Shown here piece after piece: positions 33,970 to 45,082 of a DNA stretch of 64,000 nt. Source of the DNA: Erwinia sp050410775. Its GTDB lineage: Bacteria; Pseudomonadota; Gammaproteobacteria; Enterobacterales; Enterobacteriaceae. Location of the stretch: NCBI RefSeq assembly GCF_050410775.1, contig NZ_CP191229.1, one strand, 5' to 3'. Every line of letters starts with the position of its first letter. The stretch's first letter is position 1. The translations under genes were made by a program, and so were the position numbers. The notes under the pieces are model-generated. The model was not told the DNA's origin. It saw nothing but the letters and a program-made list of their open reading frames with translations, and searched no databases.

Positions 33970-34902
33970 TTAATCTTTATAAATGCTGAAATGGTGCTGC
34001 GCGTCAACAATCTGCTGACGGGTCAGCATAAATACGCCATCGCCGCCGTTGGCGAACTCCAGCCAGGTAAAGGGCACGTCAGGATACTGATCGATCATAT
34101 GCACCATGCTGTTACCCACTTCACAAATCAGCACGCCCTCTTCGCTCAGATAGTCGGGGGCGTTGGCCAGGATCCGGCGCGCCAGCTTCAGCCCGTCGCT
34201 GCCCGCCGCCAGGCCCAGCTCCGGCTCGTGACGATATTCGTCAGGCAGATCGTCCATATCGTCGCCGTCAACGTAAGGGGGATTAGTGACAATCAGATCG
34301 TAAGGCGTCTTCGGCAGTTCGCGGAACAGATCGGCGCGGATTGGCGTGACGTTGTGCTGAAGGCCGTGAGCCTCAATATTCTGCTCGGTGACCGCCAGCG
34401 CGTCGGTAGAGATATCAACGGCATCCACCTCCGCTTCCGGGAACGCGTAGGCACAGGCGATGGCAATGCAGCCGCTGCCGGTACACATATCAAGAATGTA
34501 GCTGGGTTCATGGGGCAGCAGACCAGCAAAACGTTCGTTGATCAGTTCACCAATCGGCGAGCGGGGCACCAGCACACGCTCATCAACGTAGAACTCATGG
34601 CCGCAGAACCAGGCTTTATGGGTCAGGTAGGCAACCGGAATACGTTCGTTGATACGGCGGATCACGCGCTCGACAATGCGGTGACGTTCGCTGGAGGTCA
34701 GGCGGGCGTTGCGCATATCTTCCGGAATATCCAGCGGCAGATAGAGCGAAGGAAGCACCAGCTGTACGGCCTCATCCCAGGGATTATCGGTGCCGTGGCC
34801 GTACCAGAGTCCGGCGGCGGAAAAGCGGCTGACCGACCAGCGCAGCATATCCTGAATGGTATGCAGCTCACTGACTGCCTCATCAACGAAAATTTTGTCC
34901 AA
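33970..34902 (-). CDS. prmB: 50S ribosomal protein L3 N5-glutamine methyltransferase PrmB
   Basis: 310 residues starting with TTG at 34902, preceded by GGAGG at the right distance; translation begins LDKIFVDEAV, matching E. coli MDKIFVDEAV and giving the same 310-aa length. An upstream ATG would add 30 unconserved residues. SAM motif I is LDMCTGSGCIAIACA, and the substrate glutamine motif is VTNPPYVDGDD. It methylates a glutamine of ribosomal protein L3. It heads the operon towards yfcL and is divergent from smrB. Confidence 0.96.
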   Translation of the reverse strand: MDKIFVDEAVSELHTIQDMLRWSVSRFSAAGLWYGHGTDNPWDEAVQLVLPSLYLPLDIPEDMRNARLTSSERHRIVERVIRRINERIPVAYLTHKAWFCGHEFYVDERVLVPRSPIGELINERFAGLLPHEPSYILDMCTGSGCIAIACAYAFPEAEVDAVDISTDALAVTEQNIEAHGLQHNVTPIRADLFRELPKTPYDLIVTNPPYVDGDDMDDLPDEYRHEPELGLAAGSDGLKLARRILANAPDYLSEEGVLICEVGNSMVHMIDQYPDVPFTWLEFANGGDGVFMLTRQQIVDAQHHFSIYKD

Positions 34903-35086
34903 TGTGCCCTCCACAGGCCTTGCTGAAACTCGGCAGCTAGTTTGCCATGAAGCGCCACTAAATTCAGCGCAGCGGCGTGAAAAAGCTGACATTTGTTTTT
35001 CATCAGCGAAAGTCAGGGTAAACTGGAAAAAATTTAAGCGGCACCGAGCCGTTGCGCGCCGGAAAGAGCGGAATAAAGATAATCAG

Positions 35087-35638
35087 ATGAGTAAAAAACA
35101 GAATCTCAGCCCGGAAGACCAGGCGCTGTTTCGCGGCCTGATGAGCGGCACCCGTAAGCTGGCTCAGGACACCATCGTCCACAAGCCGCAGCGCAAAAAA
35201 ACGTCAGAAGTGCCTCAAAAACGACTGCTTTCCGAGCAGATGGATAACAGCCACTATTTTTCGGATGAGTTCCAGCCGCTGCTGGCGGAAGAGGGGCCAG
35301 TGCGGTATGTGCGCAGCGACGTCAGCCACTACGAACTGAAAAAACTGCGCCGTGGAGATTATACGCCGGAGATATTTCTGGATCTCCACGGCCTGACGCA
35401 AAAGCAGGCCAAGGAGGAGCTGGGCGCGCTGATTGCCGCCTGCCGCCGCGAACATATTTTTTGCGCCAGCGTGATGCACGGCCACGGCAAGCATGTGCTG
35501 AAACAGCAGACGCCGCTCTGGCTGGCCCAGCACCCAATGGTGATGGCCTTTCATCAGGCGCCGAAGCTGTTTGGCGGAGATGCTGCCCTACTGGTGCTGA
35601 TCGAGATAGAGGAGTGGCTCCCGCCCGAGCTGCCGTAA
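35087..35638 (+). CDS. smrB: Ribosome rescue factor SmrB (Smr-domain endonuclease)
   Basis: 183 residues from MSKKQNLSPEDQALFRGLM; the frame is open further left but homologues start here. A basic N-terminal extension binds the ribosome, and a C-terminal Smr domain shows FLDLHGLTQKQAKEELGALI and CASVMHGHGKHVLKQQTP, the catalytic HGHGK loop. E. coli SmrB recognises collided ribosomes and cuts mRNA between them, allowing rescue. Same length as in E. coli; divergent from prmB. Confidence 0.95.
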   Translation: MSKKQNLSPEDQALFRGLMSGTRKLAQDTIVHKPQRKKTSEVPQKRLLSEQMDNSHYFSDEFQPLLAEEGPVRYVRSDVSHYELKKLRRGDYTPEIFLDLHGLTQKQAKEELGALIAACRREHIFCASVMHGHGKHVLKQQTPLWLAQHPMVMAFHQAPKLFGGDAALLVLIEIEEWLPPELP

Positions 35639-35667
35639 GACCAGCAGGCGGAACCTGAAAGAAGTGC

Positions 35668-35687
35668 GGGCCGGTAGAGACCGGCCC
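35668..35687. terminator. Hairpin between convergent smrB and sixA
   Basis: Perfect GGGCCGGT/ACCGGCCC stem with an AGAG loop. No T-run on either side, so its termination strength is uncertain. Confidence 0.4.
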
Positions 35688-35695
35688 GGAAGGCC

Positions 35696-36178
35696 TTAAA
35701 TGGCCCTGGCAAGTTTGGCGGGACTGACCTGCCATTCCAGCTTGCCGCTGCTGCTTCCGGCATCATAAGCGATGCAGGCGATGGCGGAGGTGGCGAACAT
35801 CGGCGGCGCTTCCTGCGGGCAGAGTTCAGAAACCAGATAGCCCACCAGAGGCAGATGGGAGATAACCAGTACGGCCTTCACGCCCTCTGTTGCCAGCACC
35901 TGGAGATAGGCGGCAACCAGTGCCGGATCGCCACCCGGCGTCAGCTCCGGCAGCACCTCCTGCTGTTCAGGCAGGTTAAGCCCTTCACGTACCGTGATCA
36001 ACGTCTGTTCAGCGCGTAAATAGGGGCTGACCAGCACGCGTTCAATCTCCACCGTCTGTCCGTTGAGCCAGTCCGCCATCTGACGGGACTCATCGCAGCC
36101 ACAATGAGTCAGGGGTCGTACCGAATCACTAGCCGCATCCAATGCCGCATCGCCGTGACGCATGATGAAAACTTGCAT
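35696..36178 (-). CDS. sixA: Phosphohistidine phosphatase SixA
   Basis: 160 residues of the histidine phosphatase superfamily. The catalytic RHG motif is at residues 7-9 (MRHGDA, His8), and the second histidine lies in LVISHLPLVGYL. In E. coli SixA removes phosphate from the HPt domain of ArcB and affects the nitrogen phosphotransferase system. Cytosolic. It lies between smrB (convergent) and fadJ. A 17-bp inverted repeat stands 53 bp upstream. Confidence 0.95.
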   Translation of the reverse strand: MQVFIMRHGDAALDAASDSVRPLTHCGCDESRQMADWLNGQTVEIERVLVSPYLRAEQTLITVREGLNLPEQQEVLPELTPGGDPALVAAYLQVLATEGVKAVLVISHLPLVGYLVSELCPQEAPPMFATSAIACIAYDAGSSSGKLEWQVSPAKLARAI

Positions 36179-36230
36179 AATGCACCGCTGTTGTTAAACA
36201 TTAACGCCGGAAAACCGCGTTCACCGACTC

Positions 36231-36247
36231 TTCATTCTGCGAATGAA
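36231..36247. repeat. Inverted repeat upstream of sixA
   Basis: TTCATTC-TGC-GAATGAA, perfect 7-bp arms, 53 bp before the sixA start. Possible operator; no regulator is assigned. Confidence 0.35.
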
Positions 36248-36389
36248 CGCTGTGTTTTACCCTAATGCCGGAAGACAAGTCAACCGATTGTTTACTAAAT
36301 GAGCGCTTTACAGAATGCGGCCATCTGCCCTTCCTGCTGGCGCAAAATCTAACCCCCTGAATCCGCATGGCTATTGTCTAAAACGCCTG

Positions 36390-38506
<2,117 letters not shown>

Positions 38507-38507
<1 letters not shown>

Positions 38508-39817
38508 TATTCAGCCTCCAGAACCATCGCAGCACCCAGTCCGCCTGCCGCACAGGCCGTTACCAGCCCCAGACCGCCGCCGCGCCGCCGGAGTTCGTTC
38601 AGGGTCTGCGTAATCATCCTCGCGCCGGTAGCGGCAAAGGGATGGCCATAGGCGATGGAGCCACCCAGTACGTTAAATTTCGCTTCATCCACCTCACCCA
38701 GCGCGTGGGGCCGGTGCAGTACCTCACGGGCGAACCGCTCATCGGCAAACATTTTCAGGTTCGCCAGCGTCTGGGAGGCAAAGGCTTCATGCATATCAAT
38801 CAGCGTCAGATCCTGAAGTGTGATCCCGGCACGATCCAGCGCCAGCGGCGAAGCCCATGAGGGGCCCAGCAGCATATCGTGGCGGACATCGATAGCGGTG
38901 AAGGCATAGCTGCGTAAATAGCCGAGCGGCGTGATGCCGAGCGAACGGGCACGGGATTCGGTCATCAGGATCACCGCGGCGGCACCGTCGGTTAGCGGCG
39001 TGCTGTTAGCCGCGGTGACGCTGCCGTGCCGCCGGTCAAAGGCGGGACGGAGTTTGGTGTAGTCGGCGAGGGAGGAGTTAGCCCGGACATTATTGTCCCG
39101 CTCAAAAGGCGCACGCCACGGCGGCACAAACGCCGTCATCACCTCGCCCGCCAGCTTGCCCTCCTCCCAGGCTTTAGCCGCCTTCTGATGAGAACGGTGG
39201 GCCAGCGCATCCTGCCGTTCACGGCTGATATCGTGGCTTTTTGCCATCTGCTCAGCGGTATCGCCCATGCGCAGGCCGGTAGAGTATTCCGCCACGGCGG
39301 GCGGCACGGGCAGTAAATCCCGAGGACGAAGCTGGCTGAACAGCTTCATTTTCTGTGAAAAGCTTCTGGCCTTGCTGAGATCCACCAGCACGCGGCCCAG
39401 CTTTTTGCTGACGCCTATCGGCAGCACCGACGAGGAGTCTGCCCCGCCGGCGATGCCCGCCTGAATATGCCCGACCATCAGGCTTTCCGCCACGTTAGCC
39501 ACCGCCTGAAAGCTGGTGGCGCAGGCGCGACTGACGCTCCAGGCGTCGGTATGGACGCTCAGGCCGCTGCCGAGAACGATTTCGCGGGCAATATTGGGCG
39601 CTTCAGGCATCTGAACTACCTGACCAAATACCAGTTGCTCAATAAGCTCGGGCGGAATATCGCTGCGGGCCAACAGCTCGCTGACTACCATCCGGCCAAG
39701 TTCAACTGCAGGGATACCGTGCAACGCAGTCGCCTGACGGGCAAAAGGGGTTCGCAGCCCATGGGTTATTGCAATACGTTCGCCCTGACGCGTCAGCAAG
39801 GGTGAGGCTTTGCTCAT
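38507..39817 (-). CDS. fadI: 3-ketoacyl-CoA thiolase FadI
   Basis: 436 residues from the ATG at 39817, chosen because AGGTGA stands 5 bases upstream and the length equals E. coli FadI; a GTG three codons earlier is possible. The acyl-accepting Cys is in SVSRACATSFQAVANVAES, with HEAFA and the C-terminal VTACAAGGLGAAMVLE motif completing the active site. It cleaves 3-ketoacyl-CoA in beta-oxidation as partner of FadJ. A FadR-type operator lies about 40 bp upstream. Confidence 0.96.
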
Positions 39818-39857
39818 GCTTGTCACCTGTAAAAGAGGAAACCGGCTTCATTGCCAA

Positions 39858-39872
39858 AGAGGTCTGACCTCT
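39858..39872 (-). promoter_or_regulatory. FadR operator of fadIJ
   Basis: AGAGGTCTGACCTCT is a perfect 7-bp palindrome around one base and fits the FadR core (GGTCNGACC). It is 41 bases upstream of fadI. Repression relieved by long-chain acyl-CoA is expected. Confidence 0.75.
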
Positions 39873-39977
39873 AAGATTAACAAGTATTTTACAATGTGCA
39901 TCAGGATCGGGAGGAAAATGCGAGAGAAGACACGCTTTTACCGGAAGCGGGCGGCCCCGCTCCCTCTCAGGCGGAGA

Positions 39978-40274
39978 TTAGCGCAGGCCGAGCTGAAAAA
40001 TCATCGTTTCAGCCTGGCAGCTGAAGGTGAAACTGGCTTCCAGACGAACGCCATCCGGCTGTTCAGTCAACTCACTCTGAATCACGCAGGGCTCGGATTC
40101 TACCTGGCGGGCCTTTTCAGTCAGCGTCGCCAGCATCGCTTCCGCTTCGTCGCGGGTGGCATAAAGCTGGCTCCAGCTTGCCGTACAGTCGCTATTATCC
40201 ATAATAGTGCCGACATCCACACAGCAGCAGGCAGCGGTCTCATTGGCACTGCATTTATTAATGGCGTGAGTCAT
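39978..40274 (-). CDS. yfcZ: YfcZ/YiiS family (DUF406) protein
   Basis: 98 residues, soluble. The N-terminal block CSANETAACCCVDVGTIMDNSDC is rich in cysteine and almost the same as E. coli YfcZ, followed by a helix and a sheet ending in FQLGLR. Function unknown. Its place between fadI and divergent fadL is as in E. coli. The cysteine cluster invites metal binding, but this is not shown. Confidence 0.92.
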   Translation of the reverse strand: MTHAINKCSANETAACCCVDVGTIMDNSDCTASWSQLYATRDEAEAMLATLTEKARQVESEPCVIQSELTEQPDGVRLEASFTFSCQAETMIFQLGLR

Positions 40275-40379
40275 AAGGATCTCCAGTTAGCCGCACGCAG
40301 GCGACAAAGAAAAAGCGTACAGAGAGTTTACCCCTACCTTACTTTCTTGTCCGCTCATCTTGAGACGGCGATGCACTAA

Positions 40380-40393
40380 GTGACGAGAATCAC
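40380..40393 (+). promoter_or_regulatory. CRP-like site upstream of fadL
   Basis: GTGA-N6-TCAC (GTGACGAGAATCAC) fits the core of the CRP consensus, although the outer bases are poor. It lies about 130 bp before the FadR sites, in the 372-bp yfcZ-fadL gap, which otherwise is AT-rich regulatory sequence without a gene. Confidence 0.45.
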
Positions 40394-40519
40394 GCTTAAG
40401 ATTGATCTGTAACAACCCGGCTTAATCTCCCCCATTTGCATATGTCATCTTTTTGTTAAGCAGATCGCTTTTTATGGATCAAAATGAAAATATTCCTAAA
40501 ACAATATTGCAACACACGC

Positions 40520-40536
40520 AGTGGTCGGACCTATAC
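40520..40536 (+). promoter_or_regulatory. FadR operator 1 of fadL
   Basis: AGTGGTCGGACCTATAC, matching the FadR core GGTCNGACC and almost the same as the E. coli fadL operator region as recalled. Confidence 0.75.
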
Positions 40537-40542
40537 TGGGGC

Positions 40543-40559
40543 CACTGGTCTGATTTGTT
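40543..40559 (+). promoter_or_regulatory. FadR operator 2 of fadL
   Basis: CACTGGTCTGATTTGTT, close to the FadR consensus (AACTGGTCNGACNNGTT). It is centred 23 bp after operator 1, i.e. on the same DNA face, as in E. coli fadL. Confidence 0.75.
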
Positions 40560-40646
40560 AGCCGTATTTCAGCCCCTACAATTCGCGACCCCTCGTTACG
40601 TTATGTAACAGAGTTTAATAAAAATCAGATTAATGAGGTTGTGGTC

Positions 40647-41930
40647 ATGAACCATAAATCCCTGTTTGCAAAGTCTGCGCTCGCAGCAGCAGTGGCACTT
40701 ATCTCCTCTAACGTTTACGCAGCCGGTTTTCAACTGAATGAGTTTTCCTCTATCGGTCTGGGCCGCGCCTATTCCGGTGAGGGCGCCATGGGGGATACGG
40801 CGGCCTCCGCCAGCCGCAACCCGGCCACCATGGCGCTGATGGATCGCCCAATGTTTTCCATCGGGGCCGTATTTATCAATCCCGATGTACACATTGACGG
40901 TGACAGCCCGACCGGACAGAGCCTGGACGCAAGCAATATCGCGCCAACCGCCTGGGTGCCTAATATTCATTATGTGCAGCCGCTGAACGATCAGTGGTGG
41001 GTCGGTGCCTCCGTAACCTCCAACTATGGACTGGCCACCGAGTTTAATAATGACTACACGGCAGGCTTGTATGCCGGTAAAACGGATCTGGAAACCGCTA
41101 ACCTGAATTTAAGCACCGCTTACCGCCTTAACGAGCATTTCAGCTTCGGCGTGGGTTTTGACGCCGTTTATGCAAGAGCGAAAATCGAACGTTATGCGGG
41201 TGAATCTGGTCCGGCGTTGGGGCTGGCAAGAGATACGCAGGTTGCGCACCTGAAAGGGGACGAGTGGGGCTACGGCTGGAACGCCGGGATCCTTTATGAG
41301 GTAGATGAAAATAACCGCTTTGGCTTTACCTACCGCTCTGAAGTGAAAATCGACTTTGACGGCGATTATAAGAGCAATATCCCGGGCGCTTTCAATCCGG
41401 TTAACCAGGCACTGAACCTTGGCCTGCCTTACGGCACCAGCGGCAGCACCATCCCGGGCTCTCTGACGCTGAACCTTCCTGAAATGTGGGAAGTCTCCGG
41501 CTATCATAAGGTGGCGCCGCAGTGGGCGGTCCACTACAGCATGGCCTATACCAGCTGGAGCCAGTTCCAGGAGTTGAAAGCGACAGGCACCAGCGGCCAG
41601 ACGCTTTTTGAGAAAGAAGAAGGCTTCAAGGATGCCTATCGTATCGCGCTGGGGACTTCCTACTTCTACGATCAGAACTGGACCTTCCGCACCGGTATCG
41701 CCTTTGATGACAGCCCGGTACCTGCCGACAAACGGTCTATCTCCATTCCCGATCAGGATCGCTTCTGGCTGAGCGCCGGCACATCCTATGCCTTTAACCA
41801 GGATGCTTCCGTTGACGTCGGTATTGCCTGGATGCACGGTCAGAGCGTGACGGTGAAAGAAGGTGATTACACCTTCAACTCTTCCGGCAAAGCCTGGCTC
41901 TATGGCGCTAACTTTAACTACAAGTTCTGA
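40647..41930 (+). CDS. fadL: Long-chain fatty acid outer membrane transporter FadL
   Basis: 427 residues starting MNHKSLFAKS; GAGG lies 9 bases upstream, while a GTG at 40641 would be too close to it. The signal peptide ends at SSNVYA (about residue 25). The mature protein begins AGFQLNEFSSIGLGRAYSGEGA with the N-terminal hatch motif, and the 14-strand barrel ends in aromatic YGANFNYKF. It binds long-chain fatty acids outside the cell and lets them diffuse laterally through the barrel wall. The FadR operators upstream tie it to fadIJ. Confidence 0.97.
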   Translation: MNHKSLFAKSALAAAVALISSNVYAAGFQLNEFSSIGLGRAYSGEGAMGDTAASASRNPATMALMDRPMFSIGAVFINPDVHIDGDSPTGQSLDASNIAPTAWVPNIHYVQPLNDQWWVGASVTSNYGLATEFNNDYTAGLYAGKTDLETANLNLSTAYRLNEHFSFGVGFDAVYARAKIERYAGESGPALGLARDTQVAHLKGDEWGYGWNAGILYEVDENNRFGFTYRSEVKIDFDGDYKSNIPGAFNPVNQALNLGLPYGTSGSTIPGSLTLNLPEMWEVSGYHKVAPQWAVHYSMAYTSWSQFQELKATGTSGQTLFEKEEGFKDAYRIALGTSYFYDQNWTFRTGIAFDDSPVPADKRSISIPDQDRFWLSAGTSYAFNQDASVDVGIAWMHGQSVTVKEGDYTFNSSGKAWLYGANFNYKF

Positions 41931-41935
41931 GTAGT

Positions 41936-41966
41936 AAAAAAGCCTGTCTGACGACAGGCTTTTTTA
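41936..41966 (+). terminator. fadL terminator, copy 1
   Basis: AAAAAAGCCTGTC / GACAGGCTTTTTT hairpin with TGAC loop (arms 41941-41948 and 41953-41960), flanked by A and T tracts, so it can work in both directions. Confidence 0.9.
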
Positions 41967-42007
41967 CCGGGCAACACTCTCTGCGCTTTAACCTTCTGAG
42001 CCACCTG

Positions 42008-42032
42008 AAGCCTGTCTGACGACAGGCTTTTC
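42008..42032 (+). terminator. fadL terminator, copy 2 (repeat of copy 1)
   Basis: AGCCTGTC-TGAC-GACAGGCT recurs exactly at 42009-42028, 68 bp downstream of copy 1, followed by TTTTCTG. The mlaA stop lies 34 bases further on. Confidence 0.8.
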
Positions 42033-42061
42033 TGCGCTATCCCACCAGGCCTTTCTCAATC

Positions 42062-42823
42062 TCAGTTGGCATCAATCTCGTCAAGATCGCCCTGAATCGC
42101 TGAGGCGTTCGGATTTTCCTGCGGAACCAGTTTGCCATCGCTGGCGAGGAAATCGTGACGCTGGAAGTAGGCTGCGCGTGCGAACGCGTAAGGATCGCGG
42201 GTATTACGCAAAATGGCATCGGAATCCAGCAGCTGTGCGCGGGTTTCCACCCCTTCCACCGCCCATTTCCCGGCGGACATCCACCAGGTCAGCCAGCTAA
42301 GCGGGATATAAAGGTTGTCTACCAGACCCCCGATATCCTCACGTGGCGTGAAACCGCCATAACCCGGCACCTCGACATAGGGACCATAGCCCACGCCATA
42401 GTGGCCCAGCGTACTGCCGAACTCGCGCGGCTCTTCCTTCGCCAGTTTGGGGTTCGCCATAGTGGCAACATCAATAAAACCGCCCATGCCAAGCAGGGTG
42501 TTCAGGAAAAAGCGGTTGAAGTGAATCATCGCTTTATAGGGTTTGCCTTCGATAAAGTAGTTAACCATCGTCGAAGGTTCATCGAGGTTGCTGAGGAAGT
42601 TCCCCAGACCGGTACGCGCCGGCGCCGGGACATAATCACGCCAGGCAACCGCTACCGGCCGGACGACGTAAGGATCCAGCACGTTATAGTTGAAATTAAA
42701 CATGGTCCGGTTGAATCCTTCGAACGGATCTGACCGTTCCTGCGGCCGATCCGTCGTGTTCGGGCTGGCACAACCCATTAATAGTACGCTTGCCAGCGCG
42801 ATGCCGGTGACACGGTAGCTCAT
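42062..42823 (-). CDS. mlaA: Phospholipid-binding lipoprotein MlaA (VacJ)
   Basis: 253 residues with a lipoprotein signal peptide, lipobox LLMGC (Cys18). SDPFEGFNRTMFNFNYNVLDPYVVRPVA opens the conserved MlaA domain, which runs to about residue 225. MlaA sits in the inner leaflet of the outer membrane with porins and removes mislocalised phospholipids, passing them to MlaC. Convergent with fadL across two copies of the same terminator, as the E. coli genes are adjacent. Confidence 0.96.
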   Translation of the reverse strand: MSYRVTGIALASVLLMGCASPNTTDRPQERSDPFEGFNRTMFNFNYNVLDPYVVRPVAVAWRDYVPAPARTGLGNFLSNLDEPSTMVNYFIEGKPYKAMIHFNRFFLNTLLGMGGFIDVATMANPKLAKEEPREFGSTLGHYGVGYGPYVEVPGYGGFTPREDIGGLVDNLYIPLSWLTWWMSAGKWAVEGVETRAQLLDSDAILRNTRDPYAFARAAYFQRHDFLASDGKLVPQENPNASAIQGDLDEIDAN

Positions 42824-42858
42824 AGCTGTCTCCCTGTAGTCAAAATAGAGTGCTGCCG

Positions 42859-44070
42859 CTAAGGCTGCTGACGATCGATCTCAACGGCCAGCTGCTGTTG
42901 CCCGTCAAAAGGCGTGACCGCGCTGGTGCCAAACCAGTCTCCGGACTGCGGACTGGCGCTGCCATCACGTGAGATACGTACCCGAACCTGTACCTGATGC
43001 TGGGCGGAGAGTAAACGCCCGGGCATCATGGCATTGCTGTCATCCAGCGTCAGCGACAGTGGAAAATGGCTCAACGGCATTTTTTTCACCGCCACCGGGA
43101 CGGGAGAAACACCATCGGAAACGGAAATATACAACACTCCGCCATTTTGTAACATTTTTTCGGCCGCCGGAACGAGCGTAACCCTGAGCGACAGCCGGCC
43201 ATTGACCTTACCGGTTTTGGCCTCCGCCTGAGCGATACTGCGTTGAATCATTTCGCGGCGGCGATCGTCTGCGGGTAACAGCAGTAACATTTTTTGCCAC
43301 GCCTCCGCCGCCTGGGCGTAATGCTGCTGCGCGCAGGCATTAAAAGCCAGCAGGCTAAGTATGCGTAAATTACCGCTCTCCCGCTGGTTCATTTCATTCA
43401 GCATTACGCCAGCTTCACGCACGTCTTCAGGATCCTGAGAACGGGACATGACGTCCGCATAGCTTAGCTTCACCTCATCGTTGTCGGGCGCGAGCTGTAA
43501 GGCATGCCGGAAGGCCTGAGTGGCGGTCACGCCATTGTTCAGCACCATACCGATCCGCCCCAGCATCAGCCAGTCGTTGAGGTTATCCGGATCCTGTTGC
43601 AGTGAAGTGCGCAGGCCCAGTCCCAGACGCGCTAACTGTTCCATTGTCAGCGGCTCTGCACCGGCATCCATCACCTGCGCGCGCAGAGCCGGAAGCTCGC
43701 TGGCCGTCTGCTGCCAGCCCACAACCTCATCATAGCCGCCGGTCTTAAAATAGAACCCAAGACTGACGACAAACAGTATCACCACCCCGGGGATCAGCGC
43801 CCAGCGGCCCACGCTGCGCTGATCGGTTTTCGCCTCAGGGGGAATATCCATCAGCAGCGTCTGCTGGAGTTCGCGGATCATCTCAGGCCGTTCGCCAACA
43901 ACGCCCTGCGCTTCATCGTCTTCCAGCTCACGCAGGCGCTGATGATAAAAAGCGGTGTTGAGCGCATCCCGATCTTCCGCCACCGGACGCTGCCTCCGTC
44001 CGCCAGCGATCAGCAGCAGTCCGCTGACCGCAATAAGCAGCGCCATCAGGATTAACCAGAAACCGCTCAT
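42859..44070 (-). CDS. ccmI: Cytochrome c biogenesis protein CcmI (TPR)
   Basis: 403 residues: two membrane segments (about 4-24 and 88-108) surround a cytoplasmic loop with leucine-zipper-like heptads (YHQRLRELEDDEAQG), and a periplasmic TPR region spans about 150-290. A C-terminal domain follows. CcmI delivers apocytochrome c to the CcmF/CcmH haem lyase. In E. coli its equivalent is fused to the end of CcmH; here it is a separate gene overlapping ccmH by 4 bases. Last gene of the operon. Confidence 0.92.
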   Translation of the reverse strand: MSGFWLILMALLIAVSGLLLIAGGRRQRPVAEDRDALNTAFYHQRLRELEDDEAQGVVGERPEMIRELQQTLLMDIPPEAKTDQRSVGRWALIPGVVILFVVSLGFYFKTGGYDEVVGWQQTASELPALRAQVMDAGAEPLTMEQLARLGLGLRTSLQQDPDNLNDWLMLGRIGMVLNNGVTATQAFRHALQLAPDNDEVKLSYADVMSRSQDPEDVREAGVMLNEMNQRESGNLRILSLLAFNACAQQHYAQAAEAWQKMLLLLPADDRRREMIQRSIAQAEAKTGKVNGRLSLRVTLVPAAEKMLQNGGVLYISVSDGVSPVPVAVKKMPLSHFPLSLTLDDSNAMMPGRLLSAQHQVQVRVRISRDGSASPQSGDWFGTSAVTPFDGQQQLAVEIDRQQP

Positions 44071-44528
44071 GATTGTTTCCCGTCATTTTTAAGCAGCGCC
44101 GCTAAACGCTGCTGCTCGTCATCGTCCAGCGTGGCAACGGTAAGCTGACGGCGGCGGCTTCTGAGGATAATGACCAGCGCGCCGGCAAGGACAAACAGCG
44201 CGGGACCAGCCCAGAGGATCAGCGTCGAAGCCATGACCGGCGGTTCATAGGTCACAAAGTTGCCATAGCGCACCACCATATAGTCCTTCACCTGATCCGG
44301 GCTTTGACCGGCCTGCAGCAGTTCATACACCTTCAGGCGCATATCGGCGGCAATCATCGAGTTGGAGTCCGCAATGCTGTTGTTCTGACATTTCGGGCAG
44401 CGCAGCGACTGCGTTAAATGGCGATACTGCTGCTCCTCAGCGGCGGAAGTAAAGTGCCAGGTATCAATGTTATCCGCCAGTACGCTGAAGCTCATCAGCG
44501 CAATCAGCATGATAATAAGGCGTATCAT
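44067..44528 (-). CDS. ccmH: Cytochrome c-type biogenesis protein CcmH (short form)
   Basis: 153 residues from the ATG at 44528 (GGAGG upstream; overlap ATGA with the ccmG stop). The signal sequence ends near SVLA; the redox motif LRCPKCQNNSIADSN (RCxxC) marks the family, and a C-terminal membrane anchor spans about 96-118. It reduces apocytochrome cysteines before haem attachment. It lacks the TPR extension of E. coli CcmH, which is encoded separately by ccmI. Confidence 0.94.
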   Translation of the reverse strand: MIRLIIMLIALMSFSVLADNIDTWHFTSAAEEQQYRHLTQSLRCPKCQNNSIADSNSMIAADMRLKVYELLQAGQSPDQVKDYMVVRYGNFVTYEPPVMASTLILWAGPALFVLAGALVIILRSRRRQLTVATLDDDEQQRLAALLKNDGKQS

Positions 44529-45082
44529 ACCCCAGCCTCCTTGCTGTATTTTTCCCATAACGGCTTCACTTCCCGGTTCCAGACCTCACTATTCATGTCA
44601 CCAGCGTGGCGATAGCGAATGATCCCATTGCCATCAATCAGGAAGGTTTCCGGTGCGCCGTAAACGCCCAGATCCAGCCCCAGCATGCCGTTACCATCAT
44701 AAAGACTCAGGGCATAAGGGTTGCCCAGCGTGTTCAGCCAGCCGATCGCCTTACTGCGATCGTCCTTATAGTTCAGCCCCACCACACGTATCCCTTCCGT
44801 CGCCAGCGTATTCAGATAGTGATGCTCCGCCCGGCAGGTCGGGCACCAGGTGGCCCAGACGTTAAGCAAAATCGGTTTGCCGCTGACCAGCACGCTGCGA
44901 TCGTAGATTTTCCCTGGCTGCTCAAGCGATTCCAGCCGGAAAACGGGCACCGGCTTGCCGATTAACGCGGACTCCAGCAGCGTAGGATCCTCGCCGTGCG
45001 CGTTGCGCGTCAGCTGCCACATCAGCGCGGCCGCCAGCAGCAGGAAAAGCACCAGCGGGATATAGAGTATTTTCTTGTTCAT
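44525..45082 (-). CDS. ccmG: Thiol:disulfide interchange protein CcmG (DsbE)
   Basis: 185 residues with an N-terminal membrane anchor (about 5-22) and a periplasmic thioredoxin-like domain. The active site is WATWCPTCRAEH (CPTC), and the acidic/Pro part is GAPETFLID. It reduces apocytochrome c or CcmH using electrons from DsbD. Overlaps ccmF by 4 bases and ccmH by 4 bases, as expected of a tightly coupled operon. Confidence 0.95.
   Translation of the reverse strand: MNKKILYIPLVLFLLLAAALMWQLTRNAHGEDPTLLESALIGKPVPVFRLESLEQPGKIYDRSVLVSGKPILLNVWATWCPTCRAEHHYLNTLATEGIRVVGLNYKDDRSKAIGWLNTLGNPYALSLYDGNGMLGLDLGVYGAPETFLIDGNGIIRYRHAGDMNSEVWNREVKPLWEKYSKEAGV

Noticed and set aside
34856..35086. 77-codon N-terminal extension of smrB
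   Set aside because: SmrB homologues start at 35087; the extension overlaps the prmB start and both promoters.
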